Positions 52,275 to 62,580 of a stretch of 64,000 bases of DNA are shown here, piece after piece (the first letter of the stretch is position 1; the number at the start of each line of letters is the position of its first letter). The position numbers and the translations under genes are program-made. The DNA comes from Diabrotica undecimpunctata (taxonomy: Eukaryota > Arthropoda > Insecta > Coleoptera > Chrysomelidae): the NCBI RefSeq assembly GCF_040954645.1, contig NC_092806.1:133206476-133270475 (forward strand). The letters run 5' to 3'. Under the pieces are notes generated by a model. The model was given only the letters and a program-made list of their open reading frames with translations. It had not been told where the DNA came from and searched no databases.

Positions 52275-55200
52275 TTACACTAACTCAAATGGTTTTGTCC
52301 TTATGAGTCTTCTCTTTAGTTCAGTGTTGTCAAGAAGCTGGATTTCCTTGACATTCACATGACTATGCAGCTTCTGCTCGTGACTTGCTGCTATTCTCTT
52401 GATTACTTCGGTCACAGTTTCCATACCAAGGTCCTGGTTGAGATTGCTGTTACGGATATACCAAGGAGCATCAACAATGTTACTCAGTACTTTGTTTTGA
52501 AATCTCTGGATAATATGTGGATTACTAGCTTTGGTACAGCCCCAGAGTTGGCACTCATATACCCATACTGGCCTCAGTACTTGCTTGTAAATGGATAATT
52601 TATTATGAATGGATAATGTTGAATTTTTTCCAATAAGCTAATACAGTTTCTTATATCTACTATCAAGCTCCCCTCTTTTCTTTTTAACGTGGACTTTCCA
52701 GCGCAGCCTCGCCTCTAGGGTGATGCCCAAGTATTTTGCTCATGTTGCAAAAGGAACTTGGTATCATTTATTCTAACTGGGAAATTTTCTATTTTTTTAC
52801 TTGTAAAGTTAATGTGTGCAGATTTAGTCTCATTTAACTTTCATCGCCATTTTCTGGTCCAGGTATGTATTGTATTTACTTATCAGTCGCTTCTTTACTA
52901 CTATCTCCTATCGCTAGTATGGCTGTATCATCCGCGAAGCTGGCAATAGTGATTTGTACTAGCTTTGGAATGTCACACGTATACAATAGGTACGGGACCG
53001 GACCTAGTACACTTCCTTGTGGCACATCAGCTTTGATCTCCCTTAAATCGGTGTACACTTCTTCTTGTTTTACTCTAAAATATCTATTCGCAATGTATGA
53101 TTCAAAGATTTCTCAATACTGTTTAGGCATGAACGTTCTTAGCTTATAATTTAAACCCTTATGCCAGACTTTATCAAACGCCTGTGCTACGTCCAAGAAG
53201 ATTGTAGAGCAGACTTTCTTTTCTTCTAATGTTTTTTCTATTATATTCGCCATTCTGTGAACTTGATCTATAGTGGAATATTGATTTCTGAAACCAAATT
53301 GATGATTTAGTATAAGATTTTTTCTTTCTATTATTGGTTTTAATCTTTTCAATAGAAGTTTTTCAAGTAGTTTTGACATCACCGGAAGGAGTGATATTGG
53401 TCGATAGGAAGTCACTTGATTAGGAGGTTTACCTGGTTTGGCGATCATAATGACTTCGGCTGAGAAGGCCTTTGATCGAATAAAACATACTGAAATGATA
53501 GCCATTCTTCAGCAGGTAGGTATTGATGATAAAGACCTACGCATTATTAAAAATCTTTACTGGCATCAACGTGCAAACATCAGGATTGGCCGGGACACTT
53601 CTGAAGAGCTTCAAATACGAAGAGAAGTAAGGCAGGGCTGTATTTTGTCCCCGCTACTATTTAACATCTATTCTGAGTTAGTTTTCAATAAAGCAGTATA
53701 TAATGTTCAATGTGGTATAAAAATGAATGGCGTCAATATTAATAATTTGAGATATGCGGATGACACAGTGTTAATTGCAAGCAATTACGAAGAACTTCAA
53801 CATCTAATTAATAGGATTACCACAACGTGTGATGAATATGGCCTTAAGCTAAACACCGCAAAGACAAAGGTGATGGTCGTCAGTAAAACGCCAATACAAC
53901 CGGAAGTGGTAACAGCTTATGGTGAACAACTGGAGAGAACTAACAGTATCACTTACCTTGGTTGTAATCTAAATGAGAACTGGGACATGAGCAACGAAAT
54001 TAGAATACGGATAGAGAAGGCCAGAGCTGCATTCTTTAAGATAAAGAAACTGTTATGTGGAAACAATATTACTTTAAATCTGGAAATTAGATTAGTGAGA
54101 TGTTATGTGTTCTCTACTCTTTTGTATGGTGTCGAAGGGTGGACTTTGACGGATACACTTTTCAAGAAACTGGAAGCCTTTGAAATCTGGGTGTCTCGGA
54201 GAATCCTACGAATAAGTTGGGTGGATAGAGTTCGTAACGAAGTTGTTTTGCATCGGATGGGAAAAGTTACGGAAGTTGTCAAAACAGTTAAAAATCGCAA
54301 ACTTGAATATTTTGGCCATGTTATGCGCCACCCAGAGAGATATAATATACTCCATTTAATAATACAAGGAAAGGTAGACGGAAGAAGAGGGCCAGGTCGA
54401 AGAAGAACGTCATGGCTTAGAAACCTAAGAGATTGGTTTAGCAGATCCTCTGCATCTCTTTTCCGAGCTGCCGTCAACAAAATTACTATAGCCAATTTGA
54501 TAGCCAACGCTCGATAATCGAGCTCGGCACATGAAGAAGAAATAATGACTTCGGCTACTTTCCAGAGTCTGGGAACATATCTCAATCTAAAAGCAGCATT
54601 TATGAGGTGTGTCAGCAACTATGGCTGTTCTTGGTAGATTTTTTAATAGTTTAATATCCTGAAGCTTTCTTAGGATTTATATTCTCTTTTATCTCTGTTG
54701 ATACTTCTCTAAATGATGTCAACGTTATTCTTTCTTCAGTTTGGAATGGTTCTTCCCATCTCAGTTCTTCACCATCATTGTCGTTGGGTTTGAACGTGCT
54801 TTCTAAATGATCTGCAAATCGTTCTGCTTTCTGTTCGTTACTTCTAGCCCAGTTGCCGTTTTCCAACTTGATAGGAGGAGAATAAATAATTGGTCTCTTC
54901 ATTCTTTTTGTTGCCTTCCATAACGAATAATCTGTGTTCTGGTCAGCTGTTAAATTACTTAAAAAATAATAAATTGTTGAATGTTTTATATTCTAGACTA
55001 GTTTTGCCTCGTGGAGCTCTGTATTGCTGCAATTTTTTTAATTTCCTTTTTTCTACTATGAGTTCTCTGATTTCTTTTGGATAGTTGTTCCCTATTGTTC
55101 TAGAAGTTATTGTGTGAGTATTTCCCAAGCTACCTGTTGGATATTTTTTATAAAAACTTTTTAATTCGTCATCAAGTTGCCTCGTGTTTCTCAATGGCAC

Positions 55201-55956
55201 AGCAAGATTAATTTTGTGTTCAAGGTTTATTTTGAAGCCCTCCCAGTCAGTTTGTTTATTAGTCAATATTGGATTGAACTCTTTTTTAATCACTGTATCA
55301 CTCATAGTTAAAATTATCGGTGAGTGATCAGAGATGTCCCAGCCGTCATTGATATCCAGATAGGTAGCTAAGATATTTTTGTAAATAAAGAAATCTATCA
55401 GGTTTGGAATTTTGTTCCTATCGGTAGGCCAGTATATTGGTCTACCAGTAGAGATTACTTCACCCTTTTGTTCCTTAACAGCTGACAATAGTTCTGTTCC
55501 TTTAGTTGTAGTTACCCTAGAGCCTCAGTGGATCTTCTTTGCATTAAAGTCGCCACCGATGATGTATCTTTTTCCTAAAATGTTCATAAACTCTTTATAT
55601 TGTTCTCTTTTAATGTGTCCAGGAGGACAATATATTGCACTTATATTTACGATATGTGTTTTCATCTTTACACAGACTGTTGTAGCTTGTATATGCTCAG
55701 TTGCATATTTTAATTCCTCATAATGAAAGATGATATCTTTAATTATGATAGCGCTTCCTTCTTTAGCTGTTTTATCTGGGTGTATAGTAGAATATAGTCT
55801 ATACCCCATAAATATTACATATGACTGTTTAGTGAAGTGTGTTTCATAAATCAGACACAGATCAATTTTCTCAATATCTAGTACTGCTTGCAACTCGATC
55901 TGATGTTGTAACAGTCCATTTGCGTTCCACGCCATTATTCGGAGGTCCTTAGCCAT
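52275..55956 (-). pseudogene. Jockey ORF2: endonuclease and reverse transcriptase
   Basis: From ATG at 55956: DLRIMAWNANGLLQHQIELQ, LIYETHF (catalytic Glu box), KRYIIGGDFNAKKIH, a stop, TGRPIYWPTDRNKIPNLIDF, GWDISDHSPIILT (SDH box) to about 55300; linker LIVEKRKLKKLQQYRAPRGK; ADHLESTFKPND; KENINPKKASGY; LINAAFRLRYVPRLWKVAE at about 54610-54560. Beyond the nested LINE: MIAKPGKPPNQVTSYRPISL, FGFRNQYSTIDQVHRM, IFLDVAQAFDKVWHKGL, one stop, ADVPQGSVLGPVPYLLYT, IASFADDTAILAI (catalytic FADD), then frameshifts and the C-terminal IRNSNLNQDLG and KRRLIRTKPFELV, stop at 52275. Nicks DNA and reverse transcribes; here inactive. Confidence 0.8.
53462..54541 (+). pseudogene. RTE-like LINE, 5'-truncated, 350-codon open frame, nested in Jockey
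   Basis: ATAATGACTTCGGCT at 53447-53461 and 54542-54556 is a 15-bp target duplication. The insert encodes one uninterrupted frame to 54517: EKAFDRIKHTEMIAILQQVG, ANIRIGRDTSEELQIRREVR, QGCILSPLLFNIYSE, NNLRYADDTVLIASN (catalytic YADD), LKLNTAKTKVMVVSK, SITYLGCNLNE, VRCYVFSTLLYGVEGWTL, FEIWVSRRILRISWVD, LEYFGHVMRHPER and GRRGPGRRRTSWLRNLRDWF. It starts inside RT domain A (AFD), so endonuclease and fingers are lost and it cannot have moved by itself after insertion. The 3' tail is GAAGAAGAAA. An intact frame and identical target duplications mean a recent arrival. Confidence 0.85.
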
Positions 55957-56100
55957 TTCTGATTTTCGGAACAGCTCCTTTAGCGCTATGCTCTAGTCGA
56001 GTAACTCTGATATCGATTTGAGTTATTTTGTCATCAATCTTAGTGAGCTTTTCCAATATCATTTTTAATGTAATATCAGTTTCTTTTTCTTGTTACGATC

Positions 56101-56938
56101 TTACGAACTTCTATTTTCACTGACCTCTGCCGTTTTTAGGTTTTTGCTTTCAATAACTCTATGGGGCGCTTTTATAACATTGTCTTTGTTTGTTTTCTCG
56201 TCTCTCATTGTTTGTAATTTTTTAGCTACATAACATCTGCGGTAGTTTGCAGGATGGTTTTCTCCACAATCGACACATTTTGGTTTATCTTCCGGTGGTT
56301 TTTGGCAATCTTTAGTACGGTGTTTACCAATACATTTTACACATCTTGGCTCCTTTTTACAGTATTTCCACGTGTGTATGTAAGTCTGGCATCTTTTACA
56401 TTGTGAGACTAATCTGGAACTCCTTAATGGCTCGATTTCAACTCTGCTACTAAGTATGTCTGTTATGCCGTAAATTCTATTTATATCTTCATCCTGTCTA
56501 AATATCAGGTTGAACATATCTAGCTGTTTTTTAGTTGTCCATTTGAATTTTTGTCAGCTTTAATGGCTTTATATTGTCGTTTTTGTAGGTCTTTTACTAT
56601 TTCCTCTGGTGGCATGTGTGATGTTATTTCTTAACAACAACTCTAATTGGTCTCTCTTGCTTATTTGCAGTGTGGTACGAAAAGTTACTCGTTTTTATTT
56701 TCTCTATTAAAACTCTGTAATGATCGCTATTGGCTGTATTAATTTTTATAACTTCACTGTTTATGATTTTCATAGTGAAGGTAACACCAGCCTCAGTCAG
56801 GAGCTTGCTCAGGTCAACAGCACTTTGAAAACCTTCTACTACCACCGGAGGTGGTGGTTTTGGTTTTTTGAATGGTTTTTCAATTTGTGTTTCTGGACTT
56901 GATTTTTGCGGAGAGGGAGGAGATAATGAAGTATCCAT
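56101..56938 (-). pseudogene. Jockey ORF1 (gag), one frameshift
   Basis: ATG at 56938: MDTSLSPPSPQKSSPETQIE, a Pro/Lys-rich N-terminus (FKKPKPPPPVVVEGF), then VDLSKLLTEAGVTF and IEKIKTSNFSYHTA. A frameshift near 56625-56520 leads to the frame 56517-56101: FRQDEDINRIYGITDILSSR, VEIEPLRSSRLVSQCKRCQT and three zinc knuckles, CKRCQTYIHTWKYC, CVKCIGKHRTKDC and CVDCGENHPANYRRC. This is the nucleic-acid-binding protein of Jockey elements (about 280 residues). ORF2 starts 145 bp downstream of its stop. Confidence 0.8.
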
Positions 56939-58426
56939 ATTACGTTTTTTGTTAGTTTTCCTGGTTTCGTTTCTTATCCAGGCCGTTTCATACGCTAAAT
57001 CTTCAATTAATTAGAATCCCAGAAAATTAATTAACTTCGATAAAAAACTCGAAGTTGATGGTTGATAAAAGTTTTTATGTAATATAACGTTTTAGACTTA
57101 TTTCGTCAAATTTGGCCTATCCAACAATCTGTTGAGAATAACATAAAATCGTACATTAGACTACACGACACAAGGGCAAAGAGTTTAACATTAAAAAAAA
57201 ACTGCGAAGCTACATATTAGTTGGCATCAGGAGAGAGAATGGCTACTGGTCTTAACGGAAATGTTAAGGTGGAGGGGCAGTCACAATCATGGTGATGTGA
57301 TCTGCACATTTCAAAATTCTATGAAACTGAACACTGACCAAAGGTCCAACTGACACTACTATAGGAAATCAACTGATGAAATATGTAATTATATAGAATA
57401 TTTTAAGTAGATTGTATAATCCAGATCTCACACTTAAGCCTAGTGATAATTTAGGTGTTAATTTGGGAGCAACTGAAGTGGATATAGAGTATGAATGCAA
57501 GAAATAGACTAAACAATCTATTAGACAGTGGGTGCTAGTTATTGTAGTCAAGGAGGAGGGACTGTTGCCAGATCATATTACGGAGTTTGGATAAAGAGAT
57601 GAAAAAGTAAACAAAGTATATGCTCTGAAATGCCCAATATATTTAAACGAATTGGAAAACTGAAGAAGAGACGCCTTTATTTAACCTAAGGAATTTATTA
57701 TTTTAATAGGCAGACTAATGATGTAGGAAGATCATAATGATAATTATGGTGATGATGACACTTATAAACAATTAATACTCCTACTCAGTAAACCCTACCC
57801 CAACAGGTGACAGTATGATATCTACAGATACCAAATTAATTACGACTGAAAATCATGTAATGATAATACGACAATAGCTTTTATCTAAAAATTTTTATGA
57901 GACTGCAATAATTACACCATACATAATTGTACTTGAATCAGTCTGGTGATAAAAAAGATTAATATTACGTCGATAAAATATTTAAGTATGATATTATAGA
58001 GTACAAATTGACTTATCCAGTACTTAAAACAGTTACTCACACTTTAATGAAAAATTAACGTGATACGAGGGATAACGTGTACAGGATGTCCAGAAACTCT
58101 ACTGATAAACGAGGACCGGAGATTCCTCAGATAATTTTAAGACAATTTAATCCCATTCACCTAGTACGAAAATGCTTTCCTAAGGGAGCTAGAACTCTCT
58201 GAAGATGGCGCCTTGTAATTAGTTTTTTTTTAATGCCTCCGGAACGCTTCTATTTAGAAAAAAGAAACCTGGTACGATTATTTATCCTCCAGAGTTAAAT
58301 CCATTTTATAAATGCTAATGCATTTTGCACCAGTTGGCTTTGACCTGTCAACAGAAGTATAAGCTACGTTTTTCATTGTCAAATTGTGGTCGGTTCACGA
58401 AATTTATTAGTTTAGTTTAATTTTTT
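56939..58426. other. Jockey 5' flank, then no recognised gene
   Basis: The first 100-300 bp may be the Jockey 5' UTR. At about 57410-57505 a plus-strand run of about 30 codons (YNPDLTLKPSDNLGVNLG) looks protein-like but is isolated. 58078-58220 begins TGTACAGGATGTCCAGAAAC, reminiscent of CAGGGTGTCC-type element ends; no partner end was found. Confidence 0.4.
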
Positions 58427-58670
58427 AAAATCGTAGACTAATTTTCGAAACCAAATTCAGAATTTCGCTTTAATCTGTGCCTTCTAAGAATTGTAAGGCA
58501 AATCAGACGTTGATAAAGATGTTATGAGAGACATGGGGAATCTAAAAATTGCATTCCACAACATATCTCCTCAACTAAGCAAAATTCTTAGCTAATTGGT
58601 TTCTAGTACTCGTACAGAGTATATCAAAATAAAAAGGAAAAGACAGTTAAGATTTGATTTCACGTACAGG

Positions 58671-58737
58671 GCGCTTGCGCATCCGCTTATACGTATTTCG
58701 GCCTAATAGGCCTCATCAGAACGGCTTTCGCAATCGC
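58671..58737 (-). ncRNA. hammerhead ribozyme, type I (unit 1)
   Basis: On the minus strand: stem I 5' side GCGATTGCG and GCCGTT, then CTGATGA (58719-58713), stem II GGCCT-ATT-AGGCC, GAAA, the palindromic TACGTA, then TA and stem I 3' side AGCGG and CGCAAGCGC. All invariant core positions (CUGAUGA, GAAA, UH at the cleavage site) are present; stem I pairs 8 of 9 distal and 5 of 5 proximal positions. Stem III would be only a few pairs with no loop, as in the minimal hammerheads known from animal retroelements that work as dimers (family knowledge). Self-cleavage is inferred. Confidence 0.85.
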
Positions 58738-59063
58738 TCTGAACGTGAAATAAATCTTTTCTGTCTTAGGAAGCAACTCTAACATGGCTTCGTATAGACG
58801 CAATCTAGCGACATCTGATAATAAAATCGTAGACTAATTTTCGAAACCAAATTCAGAATTTCGCTTTAATCTGTGCCTTCTAAAAATTGCAGGGCAAAAC
58901 AGACGTTGATAAAGATGTTATGAGAGACATGGGGAATCTAAAAGTTGCATTTCACAACATATCTCCTCAACTAAGCAAAATTCTTAGAATTGGTTTCTAG
59001 TACTCGTACAGAGTATATCGAAATAAAAAGGAAAAGACAGTTAAGATTTGATTTCACGTACAG

Positions 59064-59130
59064 GCGATTGCGAAAGCCGTTCTGATGAGGCCTATTAGGC
59101 CGAAATACGTATAAGCGGATGCACAAGTGC
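59064..59130 (+). ncRNA. hammerhead ribozyme, type I (unit 2)
   Basis: CTGATGA at 59082-59088, stem II 59089-59101, GAAA 59102-59105, TACGTA 59106-59111, U16.1 at 59112, H17 (A) at 59113, predicted cut between 59113 and 59114. Stem I pairs 59077-59081 with 59114-59118, and 59064-59072 with 59122-59130. Relative to unit 1 two changes weaken distal stem I (CACAAGTGC for CGCAAGCGC), turning one C-G into C-A and one G-C into G-U. The core is identical. Confidence 0.88.
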
Positions 59131-59300
59131 GCTGTACGTGAAATCAAATCTTAACTGTCTTTTCCTTTTTAATTTTTTACTTTGTGGCATTCAAATATAA
59201 CAATTTCAATTCAACAAAAATGGTTTTTACTAATGAGAAATACGCTGATATTCTTAGTTTATGGCGAAATGAGGTGTAACGCTCGAGCAGCACAAAGTAG

Positions 59301-59590
59301 CGTAACGATAAGATTACCAAAGAGAATTGAAGTACTATTGTAAAAATAATACCACAATTAACCATGGGAGCTTATCGTCTATGCCTTGCCTAGCTCAGTA
59401 TCTCAAGTGTGAGTTCCTCTTGTCTTAAACTAAGGATTGAATCTGAGCTCTTAGCTGATAGCAAACAAAACAAATTTTAACCAAACATATTTATTAAAAA
59501 AAAGCTGCTTGTGTGTCCTTAAATGTTATGTCGTCCGGGGAGCTGCAGTTGTAATATTATGTGGATATGGCCTCCTGATTAAGTGGTTAA
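59301..59590 (+). repeat. dispersed repeat, copy 2
   Basis: Partner of 26966-27335, same orientation, lacking the doubled CCTCCCAATTA unit in full. Both begin just after an ACGATAAGATTACCAAAG-type phrase. Downstream, 59605-59735 reads LHSYERAINSIPEKANKLKD on the plus strand, possibly a retroelement protein scrap that I cannot place. Confidence 0.7.
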
Positions 59591-59748
59591 TAAATTCTTG
59601 AATATATTGATTGAATGCCCTCTTCATTCCTACGAAAGAGCCATCAACAGCATACCAGAAAAAGCAAATAAACTTAAAGATATTATAAACTGTATCAAAT
59701 ACAATCAAAATTCCTTAAGGACTGTTTATTACATAAAATTTAATAGTT

Positions 59749-59749
<1 letters not shown>

Positions 59750-59789
<40 letters not shown>
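59750..59789. repeat. (TA)n microsatellite
   Basis: About 19 TA units. Confidence 0.95.
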
Positions 59790-59791
<2 letters not shown>

Positions 59792-61115
59792 GTTTCTTCT
59801 TTCCCAACCAAAGAAAAATAAATAAAAAGATCCATCGAAATAAAATTTCAAGATATCAATATAGACAAATTGTATATAGTAATTTAAGAGAAGATTTAGT
59901 GTAGATACGAATAGAAATTTGTTTGGCAAACGACCGTTTTTCCGTTGCAAACAAAATTATCAAAAAACCTTTGTTTAGAATTAGAAGACATTTTACCTGT
60001 AAGTTAATCTCTTCATTGTTTGTAGAGTCGAGTATTAAATGACCATATTCTAATCTTTTGAAATATGTATAAATGATGTATTGAAAAAAACCAATTTTAA
60101 AGTAAGCTATTTAGTTTTCTCTGAAACCGAAATTAGGCTTTTCCAATATCATAGTAAACACAATTTAAGCTTTTTGATTGGACGGTCGTTTTTAAATGGG
60201 AATTTGGGAGTCGATGATGAGACAGGAGAGGTCAGTCATATTTTGGTCATCGAAAGGAAACAGTCGTGTGTCTCAAGATAGGGTGTGGTTCGTGAGTTTG
60301 GATACCGGCGTAACGAAAAGAAGTGAATAGTTTGAAGAAGGAGATAACAAGTAGATTAAAAGAGGTCCTTGTATCTACCGTGGGCATTTTTATAAAGTAT
60401 ATGTGAAAGTATTCTTACGGCATCAAGTTGACAAAAGGAGGTCCTGGTGTCATAAATAAGTAGCGGAGTTTGGAGAAGTGAATCAGGTGTTTTTTGTGTA
60501 GTTTGCAGGAGGTTTGCAGAGACGTAAAGAAGGAGCCGAGGTGCCAAAAAAGGGAGATCACATCTTTGAGGAGACTGGACTTTTCTGGGTATGTTCCAAC
60601 ATACAACTCAAGAAGAAAATAAACTGTAAGTGTTTGTACAATTGAATTTTATATCTGTGAAGGATCGTTTCGACATCATGGTCATTAGCATTCAAATTTA
60701 AGAATTGAGGTTTTGTTAGGCTAATCAAAAGTTTAAAGTTTTGTGGTTTCTTTTTTTTTCAAGTAAAGAAAATTTTAAGTAAAATTGGTTTTTCACGTAA
60801 TATAAATGTATGTAGCTTTATAATCTTATTATCATAATAATTTGATTTATTTTCTTGTATGCTGATTGATAAGATAACGACAGAATTTAATAATTGTTTT
60901 ATTCGTTCATATAAAATAAAGAAACGTAAATCTTTGTAATATAATATATTTGTATTATTATCCTTTCTTCTCTATCCCGATAAAAGACAACTAGAAAATC
61001 TTTTGAATCCATAGAACACAGGTAATATAAGGATTATTTTACTTTTGATAACAGATAAGTTATAATTTTTTTATTGGCTCAATAAACTAAGTTTGAACTC
61101 AAAATAAACAATCAT

Positions 61116-61177
<62 letters not shown>

Positions 61178-62580
61178 TTGTAATTTATAATTTATTATTT
61201 GCAATTTAGTATATTTTGTTACTGTAAAATCTGTAAAACCCGCTAACAACCTTTAATGGTTGATGCGGCAATTCTAAATAAAAAAAATCTCTATGTTAAA
61301 GTTTTCTATATATTAAAGTCCTTATTCAAGCAATTTTGTTTCTTTTTGTTTGTGTGTCCACTTTTCTTCTCTTCTTTTTGTCTGGTAATTCTCTACAGTT
61401 GTTCTTAGTTCGTCGTGTAGACATTTTTCTATAGACTTGACATTTTTCTGTGGCCTCATTTTTTAGATAATTTGGTTTCTTAAAATTTGTTTTATATATG
61501 TTTTAAAAAAACAAAATTTAAACAAGTTAGGGTATATTTTAAATTCCTTTTGTGACAGTGACTAATCCAAAACAAAGAAGACTTATTCCAATGCCTGTTC
61601 CAACTACGATTTGTTTTGCTGACTTTGCAATGGTATGTCTGAGATATGTTTGATTGCGCCATTTTTTTAGCGACTGTTACATTTTATGAAATTCAACAAG
61701 AGAAATCATAAGATTTCCTACTTGGCGAAACTGAATTCAAATCTTTACCACTGTGCTTTCTACAAGTTGCAAAGCAGACAGATTGATGAATTAGTCGGCA
61801 AGTGAAATTCGTAGTGAATTTCAAAAATCTAATACCGTCATTATGAATTATGAAATTCATTTGTAGATTTCTTGCTATCAAATGGAGAAATAGGTCATCC
61901 AAAAATCAAGCTTTTACAGAAAACAATAACAAAAATAATAACGTGTGATATTTTATGACTTTTATTCCAATTGTCACCTACATTTTTAATACTCTCGTGC
62001 TTTTGTATTGCTCTATCTTACAAGCATATTATTTCTTATTTTCGTTTAACTGTTTCTACTAAGTCACTTTATAAAATTTCTTTAGTAATCGTAAACTGAT
62101 CTTGAGGTTCAGTGAAAGTAGAAAAGTGAATGGTATGTACCTATTAAATTAAAATAAAATACTGTTAAATGAGCGGTACATGTATCTTTATAATTTATTA
62201 TTTCCTTGATTAAGAAAATTGCAATAAATACTATATTATTATGTCTAGAGACGTTTAATGTTATTGTTATATAATATTAACAATACTCTTGAGAACTCGA
62301 AACATTTAAAACAATAGCGAACATATTTAAATGTATTAATTAATTAAATAAAGAACATGTATTTCTGTTAGTAAAATTAATAATTACCTACTAGATTTTT
62401 AACTACCTACAATACCGTCATTTCCGTAAAACGAATAGTGCTAAATTGTTCACTATTTTGTACTATTCTTAATCTCTTAAATATATGAAATAATAAGTAT
62501 CAGTATTTTCTAAAAAGCACGTACTTAACATATTTTGCATAATTTATTTTATAAAGGTAAATTGTTATCGTAGTCTATAG
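59790..62580. other. no recognised gene; (TA)n at 61121-61173
   Basis: AT-rich throughout. A TA microsatellite of about 26 units is at 61121-61173. Around 60160-60620 the composition is GC-richer and short frames exist on both strands, but none carries a motif I know. Confidence 0.5.

Larger units (their letters stand above)
52170..56938 (-). mobile_element. nearly full-length Jockey LINE, split by a nested LINE
   Basis: Minus-strand order: ORF1 (56938-56101), ORF2 endonuclease (55956-54955), linker and RT (54902-52876), C-terminal domain down to a stop at 52275, then a short 3' UTR to about 52170. Once the 1,080-bp insertion (53462-54541) is removed, the element is about 3.7 kb plus any 5' UTR. 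Both ORFs carry several frameshifts or stops. The most complete retrotransposon in the window. Confidence 0.85.
58427..59170. repeat. two 396-bp direct repeat units carrying ribozyme segments in opposite orientation
   Basis: 58427-58670 and 58823-59063 match at about 95% in the same orientation (AAAATCGTAGACTAATTTTC, ATGAGAGACATGGGGAATCT, GTACTCGTACAGAGTATATC, GACAGTTAAGATTTGATTTC). The next 67 bp are present in both units but inverted relative to each other. In unit 2 they lie between perfect 39-bp inverted arms (59025-59063 and 59132-59170); in unit 1 the right arm (about 58739-58768) is more diverged. Confidence 0.9.

Noticed and set aside
54103..54618. 171-codon minus-strand frame
   Set aside because: Mostly antisense of the nested RTE-like ORF; only the outermost residues (LINAAFRLRYVPRLWK) are true Jockey sequence.
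57410..57505. Protein-like run YNPDLTLKPSDNLGVNLG
   Set aside because: About 30 codons, isolated, with stops on both sides and no known family.
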